Assembly (NCBI GenBank): GCA_027492485.1
Contig: JAPUER010000058.1
Span: 2,619-66,618 of the forward strand
Reading direction: 5' to 3'
DNA: 64,000 nt
Source of the DNA: Betaproteobacteria bacterium
GTDB taxonomy: Bacteria > Pseudomonadota > Gammaproteobacteria > Burkholderiales > Casimicrobiaceae
Positions 56,804 through 64,000 of the stretch are shown here, in pieces. The notes beneath the pieces were generated by a model. That model made no database searches. It saw only the letters and a program-made list of their open reading frames with translations, and was not told the origin of the DNA. Numbering within the stretch: the stretch's first letter is position 1; every line of letters starts with the position of its first letter. The translations under genes were made by a program, and so were the position numbers.

Positions 56804-58051
56804 TTAGCTCTTCTTTTCGGCGGTGGACGCCGGCGCCGGTGCGCCCGGCTTGGCCGCCGCCCCAGCCTTGGCGACGTCGGCGTTGCCGCCACCCGCAGCG
56901 GCGGCACGCACCGCCGAACCGTCGCGCAGCCGCTGCCAGCCGGCGATCACGATGGTGTCGTTGCCGCCGATGCCTTCGACGATCTCCACCTTGCCGTCGC
57001 GACGCTGGCCGACTTCGACCTTGGTGCGCAGCGCGCGGCCATCGACCACCTTGAACATGATCTGCTCTTCGCCCTGCATCGCCACCGACTGCTCGGGCAC
57101 CACCACCGTCTCGCCGGTGTCGGCCAGCGTCAGGCGCACGCGGGCAAACATGCCGGGCTTGAGCACGCCGCCGTGGTTGTCCATCTGCGCCCGCAGCACC
57201 ACGGCGCGACCGGCCGTGTCGAGCTGCGGATTCACCGCATAGACGCGGCCGGAATACGGCTTGCCCGGCAGCGCGTCGAGCGCCACCGACAGCGCCTGAC
57301 CGACGCTGATCTTCGACTGGAACAGCTCCGGCACCTTGAAATCCACCTTGATCGGATCGGTCTTCTCAAGGTTGACGATGTCCTGCCCGTCTTTCACGTA
57401 GTCGCCGACGCTTGCCGAGCGCAGGCCGACGGTGCCGGAGAACGGCGACCTGATGATCAGCTTGGTCAGCTTCGCCTCGGCCAGCGACACCGTGGCGTCG
57501 GCGACGCGCATCGCGTTCTCGGCCTCGTCGCGCGCCTGGCCGGAGATGAAATTCTTCTGCTGCAATTCGACGGCGCGGTCGAATTTCGCTTTGGCGAGCT
57601 TCTGGTTCGCCTTCGCCTGCTCCAGCTCGGCGCGGGCCAGCGAGTCATCCAGTTGCACCAGCAATTGCCCGGCCTTGACCGGCTGGCCTTCCTTGAAATT
57701 GAGCGCGGTGATGCGGCCCGACTGCTCGGCGCGCACGATGACCGATTCATCCGAGCGCAGACTGCCGACGGCAGTCACGCTCTGCGGCCAATTCAGCTTT
57801 TCGGGCTTGCCCAGCTCGACGGGCGTGGCGCCACCGCCGCCGCCCGTCGCTGCGCCGGTCTTGTTGGCCGCGCCGTCCGCCGCCTTTTTCTCACCCTCGC
57901 CCGACTTCGCCGCCGGTGCCGGGGCCGCAGCCTGAGGCGTCGCCGCGGGTGCCGGCGCCGCCGGTTTGCCCAGTCCGAACAAAAACATCGCGCCGGCGCC
58001 CAGTACAGCGCCAAGCACAGCCACCACAATGCCGTAAACCGTTTTCTTCAT
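56804..58051 (-). CDS. RND efflux periplasmic adaptor (MFP)
   Basis: The 415-residue adaptor has an N-terminal anchor (VVAVLGAVLGAGAMFLFGL), an Ala/Pro-rich linker (about 30-75), lipoyl halves (GRITALNFKEGQPVKAGQ; IRSPFSGTVGLRSASVGDYV), a helical hairpin and a barrel. ATG 58051 is chosen (MKKTVYGIV). It pairs with the RND transporter downstream. A type-1 repeat in the 185-nt gap could attenuate or stabilise the shared transcript. Confidence 0.9.
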   Translation of the reverse strand: MKKTVYGIVVAVLGAVLGAGAMFLFGLGKPAAPAPAATPQAAAPAPAAKSGEGEKKAADGAANKTGAATGGGGGATPVELGKPEKLNWPQSVTAVGSLRSDESVIVRAEQSGRITALNFKEGQPVKAGQLLVQLDDSLARAELEQAKANQKLAKAKFDRAVELQQKNFISGQARDEAENAMRVADATVSLAEAKLTKLIIRSPFSGTVGLRSASVGDYVKDGQDIVNLEKTDPIKVDFKVPELFQSKISVGQALSVALDALPGKPYSGRVYAVNPQLDTAGRAVVLRAQMDNHGGVLKPGMFARVRLTLADTGETVVVPEQSVAMQGEEQIMFKVVDGRALRTKVEVGQRRDGKVEIVEGIGGNDTIVIAGWQRLRDGSAVRAAAAGGGNADVAKAGAAAKPGAPAPASTAEKKS

Positions 58052-58237
58052 GACTTCCCGCGCCGGACTGCGCAACCCCTCTGACGCACGCGATTATGCA
58101 CTTGTATGACAACAATTGAAGCGCTGGCGTTCCCGCTATTTCGATCGCCGCCAGACAGCGCCGAAACTGTACGATCGATCAACGCCGGCCTTCCGTATCA
58201 TCCACGGTAGACGCCACTCCCACCTGACCGCTACGCC

Positions 58238-59290
58238 ATGAATCCATCACCGACATCCGCCGCCTGCCGGCTTGCACGCAGGCGGCCCCTCCGTTTTGTT
58301 GCCATGCTAGCGGTAAGCCTGGTGCCACTCGCGCTGGTATCGCCAGTAAATGCGCAACCGGTCACCGCGTGGCCGGCGAAGCCGATCCGGCTGGTGGTGC
58401 CGTTCCCGGCCGGTGGCTCGGTCGACGCCACGTCGCGCGGCCTGGCGCAAAAGCTCGCCGAGCAACTCGGGCAACCGGTGGTGGTCGACAACCGCCCCGG
58501 CGCCGGCGGCAACATCGGCATGGACGCGGTCGCCAAAGCGGCGGCAGACGGCTACACCATCGGCATGGGCGCGCTGTCGACGCACGCGGTCAACCCGGCG
58601 CTGTACCCGAAGATGCCCTATGACGCAGTCAGGGATTTCGCGCCGGTGTCGCTGGTGGTGGTGACGCCGAACGTGCTGGTCACCAATCCGCAGGCGCTGC
58701 CGGCCAACGACATCGCCGGCATCGTCGCCGCCGCCAAAGCCGGCGGCAAAGTGAACTGCGCCAGCGGCAGCAATGGCAGCGCCGGCCATCTCGCCTGCGA
58801 ACTATTCAAGCTCGCCACCGGTGCGCCGGTGACCCATGTGCCGTACAAGGGCGGCGGCCCGGCAATGACCGATCTGCTCGGCGGTCAGGTGCAGATGATG
58901 TTCGACAACATGGCCTCGGCACTGCCGCAGATCAAGGCCGGCAAGCTGAAGGCGTTTGCCGTGACCACACCCAAACGCAGCGCGCTGGCGCCGGAGCTGC
59001 CGACCATGGCCGAGGCCGGGTTGAAGGATGTCGCCGTAGGCGGCTTCAGAGACTTCGACGTGTTCACCTGGTGGGGCGTGCTGGCGCCTGCGGGTACGCC
59101 GCCGGAGATCGTCAAGCGGCTGTCGGCCGAGATCGGCAAGGCGCTGGCGGCGCCCGATCTGCGCGAAAAGTGGCTGGCCAGCGGCGCCGAGCCGGCCGCC
59201 AGCACACCGGAGGAGTTTCGCGCCTTTATCGGCAAGGAACTGCCGAAATACGCCCGTATCGTGAAGGAAAGCGGCGCCCGCGTCGACTGA
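58238..59290 (+). CDS. TctC/Bug-family periplasmic binding protein
   Basis: The 350-residue protein has a signal peptide (MLAVSLVPLALVSPVNAQ) and Bug landmarks: WPAKPIRLVVPFPAGGSVD, VVVDNRPGAGGNIG, HVPYKGGGPAMTDLLGGQV, and WWGVLAPAGTP. These proteins bind carboxylates or amides; large Bug families are typical of Burkholderiales. No TctAB permease genes are near, so it is an orphan receptor. Its gene diverges from the pump adaptor. Confidence 0.92.
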   Translation: MNPSPTSAACRLARRRPLRFVAMLAVSLVPLALVSPVNAQPVTAWPAKPIRLVVPFPAGGSVDATSRGLAQKLAEQLGQPVVVDNRPGAGGNIGMDAVAKAAADGYTIGMGALSTHAVNPALYPKMPYDAVRDFAPVSLVVVTPNVLVTNPQALPANDIAGIVAAAKAGGKVNCASGSNGSAGHLACELFKLATGAPVTHVPYKGGGPAMTDLLGGQVQMMFDNMASALPQIKAGKLKAFAVTTPKRSALAPELPTMAEAGLKDVAVGGFRDFDVFTWWGVLAPAGTPPEIVKRLSAEIGKALAAPDLREKWLASGAEPAASTPEEFRAFIGKELPKYARIVKESGARVD

Positions 59291-59436
59291 CATACCGGAC
59301 GGGAACGCCCATTGGCATTGGGCTGGCGGCCGATCGCCGGGGCGTGGCGTCGGTGCAACGGCGGCGGCGCAAATTTTGCAGAGTGAGACGTCATTGCGCA
59401 TGGCATGGCGAACTCCCCGTAAAATTGATGTGCACT

Positions 59437-60369
59437 ATGAAAAAAATGACCGGTCGCCTTGTTTTTGTTCGGTTTTTCGCTGCCGCCACGCTGACGGCTG
59501 CGGCCGCGCTCGCCTCCCTCGCCCACGCGCAGGGCCCCAACCTGCTGTCGCAGGCCGCGCTGATCGTCGATGCCCGCACCGGCGACCCGATCTTCGCCAA
59601 GAACGCCAATAACGTCACCCCAATCGCCAGCATCACCAAGCTGATGACGGCGATGGTGGTGCTCGATGCCCAGCAAAACCTCGACCAGACCCTCACTGTC
59701 GATCTTGACGATCTCGATTTCCTCAAGGCCAGCCGCTCGCGGCTGTCGATCGGCAGCGAACTGACGCGCCGCGAAATGCTGCGGCTGGCGCTGATGTCGT
59801 CGGAGAACCGCGCCGCCAGTTCGCTGGGCCGCTTCTATCCGGGCGGACTGACGGCGGCCGTCGCTGCCATGAATGCCAAGGCGAAAGCGCTGGGCATGAT
59901 CAATACCCGCTACGTCGACAGCACCGGCCTGTCGCCGGAAAACGTGTCGACGGCACGCGATCTCGCCGTGATGGTGCAGGCGGCGCAACGCTACCCGCTG
60001 ATCCGCGAGTTCAGCACCCAGTCCGAGGAATACGTGCAGATTCCGGCCACCGGCAGAACGCTGCATTTCAACAATTCCAATGCGCTGGTGAAGTCCGGCG
60101 GCTGGGACATCATGCTGCAGAAGACCGGCTTCATTCGCGAGGCCGGCCGTTGCGTGGTGATGCTGGCGCAAATCGCGCAGCGCCCGGTGGTGCTGGTGCT
60201 GCTCGACTCGGTCGGCAAGTTCTCGCGCATCGGCGATGCGCAACGCGTGAAGACCTGGATGGAAACCGGCGAAGTGCTCGCCATCCCGAAGCCGCAAGTT
60301 GCGCGCAAAGGCGCGAAAGCAGGCAAGAACAGGGCCGGCAAGGCCATCGTTAAGAAGAAGCGGCGCTAG
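59437..60369 (+). CDS. pbpG: D-alanyl-D-alanine endopeptidase (PBP7 type)
   Basis: The 310-residue S11 enzyme has a signal peptide (FAAATLTAAAALASLAHAQ), SITK at residues 65-68, SSENRAASSLG as the second motif and KTG in MLQKTGFIREAG. The second domain of carboxypeptidases is absent, as expected for PBP7, which cuts cross-links. It ends in a Lys/Arg-rich tail (KKKRR). ATG 59437 or ATG 59428 could be used. Confidence 0.92.
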   Translation: MKKMTGRLVFVRFFAAATLTAAAALASLAHAQGPNLLSQAALIVDARTGDPIFAKNANNVTPIASITKLMTAMVVLDAQQNLDQTLTVDLDDLDFLKASRSRLSIGSELTRREMLRLALMSSENRAASSLGRFYPGGLTAAVAAMNAKAKALGMINTRYVDSTGLSPENVSTARDLAVMVQAAQRYPLIREFSTQSEEYVQIPATGRTLHFNNSNALVKSGGWDIMLQKTGFIREAGRCVVMLAQIAQRPVVLVLLDSVGKFSRIGDAQRVKTWMETGEVLAIPKPQVARKGAKAGKNRAGKAIVKKKRR

Positions 60370-60400
60370 CCGCGGTTGATTCGGCGCGAAAATACGTGAA

Positions 60401-60468
60401 CCGTTCGCGCTGAGGCGACGCCGAAGCGTTTGACTATCAAACCCTTCGCTTCGCTCAGGGTGAACGGA
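60401..60468. repeat. Dispersed hairpin repeat
   Basis: CCGTTCGCGCTGAGGCGACG and the closing CTTCGCTCAGGGTGAACGG are partly complementary, with AAGCGTTTGA / TCAAACCCTT inside. It matches the family at 47185 and 52804. It sits between the convergent pbpG and recN genes and could act as a terminator. Confidence 0.65.
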
Positions 60469-60491
60469 CTTCTGTACCTCATCTTTCCGGA

Positions 60492-62153
60492 TCAATAGCC
60501 GCGGCGCGACGTCTCCAGCAACTCCTTCGCCATTTTCTCCGTCGCCGTGCCGACCTCGTGGCCGGCGAGCATGCGCGCTATCTCCGTGTGCCGCGCCTTG
60601 CGGTCCAGCGTCGCGATCCGCGTGGTCGGGCTCTCGCTGTTGTCGCGCAGCACCGTGCAGTGATGATCGGCGTGCGCCGCCACCTGCGGCATGTGGGTGA
60701 CGCAGAGCACCTGTCGCGAATCCCCGAGCTTTTGCAGCTTGCGTCCGACCTGCGCCGCCACCCGTCCGCCGATGCCGACGTCGACCTCGTCGAACACCAG
60801 TGTCGGCACCGCCGCCGCGTCGCCGCAAACGACCAGAATCGCCAGCGACAGGCGCGCCAGCTCGCCGCCCGACGCCACTTTCGCCAGCGGCGCAAAGGGC
60901 AGGCTGGCATGCGAACGAAAGGCAAACTCGACCGCCTCGGCGCCGGTCGACTCCACCTCGGGCAAGGCGACCAGCGTCACCGCAAAGGCGGCATTGGTCA
61001 ACGCAAGGGTCGGCAATTCCGCGGTGGCTGCAGCGGCCAGCCGCTGCGCTGCGACTTCGCGCTTGCTACTGAGAGCGGCGGCGGCGGCGGTCAGCGCGGC
61101 ATCGGCGTCCTGCGCCGCCCGTTCCAGGGCGGCGATGTCTTGCGCGGCGGCCAACTGTTCAAACTTTTGCTCGGTAGCCTGCCAGTGTGAGGCCAGCTCC
61201 TCGGGGCGCACGCGCAGTTTGCGCGCCAGCGCGAACAGGCTCGACAGCCGGTGCTCGATGTCCTGCAGCCGCTCGGGATCGAGGTTCAGCTTGCCGGCAT
61301 AGTGCCGCAAGGCCTGCGCGGCTTCGTCCAGTTGCACCGCGGCCGATTCAACCAGTTGCCGCGTCCCGGCAAGCGCCGGATCGATGCGTTCGGCGCCGCC
61401 CAGTGCGGTTGCCAGCGACGCCAGCCGCTCCCCGACGCCGTCGTCGTCGGCAATCGCCGCGCGGGCGGATTCGATCGTTTGCAGCAGTTCCTTGCCGTGG
61501 CTCAGGCGCGATTGCTCCTGCGTCAGGGTCAGCCACTCCTGCGCGTCGGGTCTGGCGAGACGCAACTCCTGCAAGTCGGACTCGAGCGTCTGGCGTTCGC
61601 GCGCCATCGCATCGGCCGCGCCGCGCGCCCGCGCCAGCGCGTCGTGCGCGTCGCGGGCGCCGCGCCATGCCGCCTGCACTGCGCGCAGCTCGCCGGCGGC
61701 ATCGGCGTAACGGTCGAGCAGTTCGCGCTGGCTGGCGCCGCGCAACAGGGCCTGATGTTCGTGCTGTGCGTGCAGTTCGATCAGCGTGGCGCCCAGTTCG
61801 CGCACTTCGGTCAACGACGCCGGACGGCCGTTGATCTGGGCGCGGCTTTTGCCGGTGGCGTCGACGATGCGGCGCAGCACCACATGCCCGCCGTCGTCCT
61901 CGGCCTGCGCGGCGAGCCAGCCGCGGGCGGCATCGTTGCCGGTCAGATCGAATTCGGCGGTGATGTCGGCCTGCTTCTCGCCCACGCGCACCATCGCGCT
62001 GTCGGCCCGCGCGCCCAGCGCCAGCCCAAGCGCGTCGAGCACGATCGATTTGCCGGCCCCGGTCTCGCCGGTCAGCGCGGTCATGCCGGCCTCGAACTCG
62101 ACGTCAAGCCGGTCGATGAGCACGAAGTTGCGAATGGAAAGTTGCTTCAGCAC
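60492..62153 (-). CDS. recN: DNA repair protein RecN
   Basis: The 553-residue SMC-like ATPase has Walker A in TALTGETGAGKSIVLDALG, a central coiled coil (about 155-370), the signature KVASGGELARLSLAI and Walker B (TLVFDEVDVGIGG). It tethers DNA ends in double-strand break repair. It starts at GTG 62153, 18 nt after nadK, and is co-transcribed with it. Confidence 0.96.
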   Translation of the reverse strand: MLKQLSIRNFVLIDRLDVEFEAGMTALTGETGAGKSIVLDALGLALGARADSAMVRVGEKQADITAEFDLTGNDAARGWLAAQAEDDGGHVVLRRIVDATGKSRAQINGRPASLTEVRELGATLIELHAQHEHQALLRGASQRELLDRYADAAGELRAVQAAWRGARDAHDALARARGAADAMARERQTLESDLQELRLARPDAQEWLTLTQEQSRLSHGKELLQTIESARAAIADDDGVGERLASLATALGGAERIDPALAGTRQLVESAAVQLDEAAQALRHYAGKLNLDPERLQDIEHRLSSLFALARKLRVRPEELASHWQATEQKFEQLAAAQDIAALERAAQDADAALTAAAAALSSKREVAAQRLAAAATAELPTLALTNAAFAVTLVALPEVESTGAEAVEFAFRSHASLPFAPLAKVASGGELARLSLAILVVCGDAAAVPTLVFDEVDVGIGGRVAAQVGRKLQKLGDSRQVLCVTHMPQVAAHADHHCTVLRDNSESPTTRIATLDRKARHTEIARMLAGHEVGTATEKMAKELLETSRRGY

Positions 62154-62171
62154 GTAAAGAAAAGAAAGCCG

Positions 62172-63092
62172 CTAGCGTTTGCGCGGCGACAGTCCCTCGG
62201 GCGTCTCCGTCCAGCCCAGCTTGTGCCGCAGCGTGTGGTAGTAGTCGTATTCGAGCGGATGCCAGAGGCGAACGTTGGTCGCGGCGCGGCGCAGCACCAC
62301 GGAATCGCCCTCGGCCAGCGGCAGGGTGTGGTGGCCGTCGATACTGGCCACGGCTTCGCGGGCACGCGCCACGGTGATGCGGATGACCGAATCGTCGGCC
62401 ACCACGATCGGGCGCATGGTCAGCGCATGTGGCGCAATCGGCGCCAGCGTGAACGCGTTGACGGCCGGCGCCAGAATCGGCCCGCCGGCCGACAGCGCGT
62501 AGGCGGTGGAGCCGGTGGGCGTGGCAACGATGACGCCGTCGGCCCGAAAGCCATAGGCAAACCGGTCGTTGAGCGAAATTTCGAGGTCGACCAGCGAGGC
62601 CGTGGTGCCGCGGTTCACCACCACGTCGTTCATTGCGAAATATTCGGCGCCGGCATCGGTCGATATCACCGCGCTGATCAGCGCGCGTGCCTCCTCGCGA
62701 TACGCCCCGGCGAGAATCTGCGGCAGCAATTCGTGCACCGTGCCTTCGCCGAGATCGGTCAGAAACCCGAGTCGCCCGTGATTGATGCCGATCACCGGTA
62801 CGCCGAACGGCGCCAGTTGCCGGGCCACCGAAATCAGCGTACCGTCGCCGCCCAGCACAATGGCCAGGCCGCACTGGGCACCGATCTCCGCCGCCGTCAA
62901 GGTCGGCAGCCCGGAGCCGCCAATCTCTTCGGCGCTATTGCGCTCCAGCACCGGGTGATAGCCGTTGTCGGCCAGCAAGTCGGCGATCGAATCCACCCAG
63001 GTGCGCAGCTCATGCCGGCTTTCGCGGGCGCCGTCCCGTTGCGACGGCCGCACGGCAATCGCAATGGAGCAGGGAGCAAGCGCGGCAGGCAT
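62172..63092 (-). CDS. nadK: NAD kinase
   Basis: The 306-residue enzyme has the catalytic GGDGT in VLGGDGTLISVAR, NHGRLGFLTD, the conserved NDVVVNRG and the GSTAYALSAGGPI loop. It phosphorylates NAD to NADP in the cytoplasm. It is divergent from hrcA across 68 nt and upstream of recN, an order common in betaproteobacteria. Confidence 0.96.
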   Translation of the reverse strand: MPAALAPCSIAIAVRPSQRDGARESRHELRTWVDSIADLLADNGYHPVLERNSAEEIGGSGLPTLTAAEIGAQCGLAIVLGGDGTLISVARQLAPFGVPVIGINHGRLGFLTDLGEGTVHELLPQILAGAYREEARALISAVISTDAGAEYFAMNDVVVNRGTTASLVDLEISLNDRFAYGFRADGVIVATPTGSTAYALSAGGPILAPAVNAFTLAPIAPHALTMRPIVVADDSVIRITVARAREAVASIDGHHTLPLAEGDSVVLRRAATNVRLWHPLEYDYYHTLRHKLGWTETPEGLSPRKR

Positions 63093-63160
63093 GCGGGGAT
63101 TTAATCACACGGTTTGACGGCGACCGGCTGCGCGGCAGTCCCCTAATTACAATCGGCAGC

Positions 63161-64000
63161 ATGCTGGACCCTCGCTCCCGAATCCTGCTGAAAGCGCTCG
63201 TCGAGCGCTACATCGCCGACGGCGAACCGGTCGGTTCGCGCACGCTGTCCAGGCAAAGCGGGCTGGAACTGTCGCCGGCGACCATCCGCAACGTCATGGC
63301 CGACCTCGAAGAGCTTGGCTTTATCGCCAGCCCGCATACCTCGGCAGGCAGGGTGCCGACGCCGCGCGGCTATCGCTTCTTCGTCGACACCCTGCTGGTG
63401 ACGCAACCGTTGCAGCAGATCGAGCTGCGCGAGGCGGAGGCGCAGATCCAGGGGCAGCAACCGCAGGAACTGATCAGCGCCGCCGCGCGCATGCTGTCCG
63501 ACCTGTCGTCGTTCGCCGGTGTCGTCGCCGCGCCGCACAAGACGCCCGGTTTCCGGCACATTGAATTCGTGCGCCTCGGCGAGCGGCGACTGCTGATGGT
63601 GCTGGTGGCGCCGGACGGCGACGTGCAGAACCGCATCCTCAATACCGACCGCCCCTACTCGCCCGCGCAGCTGGTCGAGGCGGCCAATTTTTTCAACGAA
63701 CACTTCGCCGGCCTGCCGCTCGATCAGGTGCGGGTGCGGTTGACCGATGAGTTGAAGCGCCTGCGCGAAGACATCGTGGTGCTGATGACCACCGCCGTCG
63801 AGACCGGTTCCGAGGTGGCGCAACAGTCGAGCGACAACCTGATCGTCTCCGGCGAGCGGCGATTGCTGCATTCGCAGGATCTGGCCGGCAATGTCGGCAG
63901 CCTGCGGCATCTGTTCGATCTCTTCGAGCAGCGCACGCAGCTGCTGCATTTGTTCGATCAGGCAAACAAGGCCGACGGCGTACAGATTTTCATTGGCGGC
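63161..64000 (+). CDS. hrcA: Heat-inducible repressor HrcA, truncated by the right edge
   Basis: The frame is open from ATG 63161 to the window end (280 codons, no stop). The N-terminal winged helix reads RSRILLKALVERYIADGEPVGSRTLSR and SPATIRNVMADLEELGFI, with SAGRVPTPRGYRFFVD following. These are diagnostic for HrcA, which binds CIRCE elements to repress groE and dnaK operons. The missing C-terminus is probably about 50-60 residues. No CIRCE element is seen in its upstream gap. Confidence 0.95.
   Translation, partial: MLDPRSRILLKALVERYIADGEPVGSRTLSRQSGLELSPATIRNVMADLEELGFIASPHTSAGRVPTPRGYRFFVDTLLVTQPLQQIELREAEAQIQGQQPQELISAAARMLSDLSSFAGVVAAPHKTPGFRHIEFVRLGERRLLMVLVAPDGDVQNRILNTDRPYSPAQLVEAANFFNEHFAGLPLDQVRVRLTDELKRLREDIVVLMTTAVETGSEVAQQSSDNLIVSGERRLLHSQDLAGNVGSLRHLFDLFEQRTQLLHLFDQANKADGVQIFIGG

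Overview
The window is high-GC DNA from a betaproteobacterium, most likely Burkholderiales or a relative. The evidence is the gene content and gene order: hrcA / nadK-recN, dacA-dat-ybeD-lipB-lipA, glrK-qseG-glrR, a Bug-type (TctC) binding protein, MidA next to a pteridine-reductase-like SDR, and many RND pumps. The genus cannot be read from the sequence.

Layout. 1-2368 is a visibly AT-richer patch unlike the rest. On the minus strand it carries a LuxR-type quorum-sensing regulator followed by a train of tiny peptide genes. Two near-identical promoters sit within the train, each with a perfect 16-bp lux-box-like palindrome. One peptide has a double-glycine-type leader, and the left edge cuts an ORF that is translationally coupled to the last peptide. 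This is the best candidate for an undescribed system. 2386-5059 is an OmpR/EnvZ-type pair with a divergent Spy/CpxP-like periplasmic protein. 5229-5382 looks like a free-standing small RNA gene with its own promoter and terminator. 5756-18645 is an efflux block: MdtABC with a NodT-type outer-membrane factor, then a MacA adaptor with a split MacB-type ABC exporter. 18818-34879 holds envelope and housekeeping genes: bepA, moaC, comEC, an AstE-like M14 hydrolase, a peptide-binding protein, an aldehyde dehydrogenase, glrK-qseG-glrR, dut, a PfkB kinase, ctpA and a moeB/thiF-like gene. 35030-41386 is accessory: two secreted proteins of unknown role, a TetR repressor with a clear operator, a hydrolase and an unknown exported protein. 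41412-48953 covers lipoate synthesis, D-alanine metabolism (PBP5-type carboxypeptidase, D-amino-acid transaminase, D-amino-acid dehydrogenase) and the MsrPQ methionine sulfoxide repair pair. 49006-58051 holds a hydrolase-like protein lacking its serine, midA, an SDR, a MarR regulator and a second RND pump with a GNAT enzyme. 58238-64000 holds a TctC-type protein, pbpG, recN, nadK and the start of hrcA, which runs off the right edge.

Repeats. Three intergenic repeat families recur. (1) A palindrome of about 120 bp, centred on AGTCGACT and bounded by CAGCTTTT / AAAAGCTG-like ends; six copies. (2) A MITE-like element of about 250 bp with terminal inverted repeats; two copies, one of them inserted at the exact centre of a type-1 palindrome. 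(3) A short GTTCACCCTGAGC-type hairpin repeat; three clear copies and one possible degenerate one. Arms of these repeats supply the last codons and the stop of lipB and msrQ.

Limits. All calls come from reading the sequence and from family knowledge; no database search was run. Start codons were chosen by ribosome-binding site, overlap with the neighbour and expected N-terminus.
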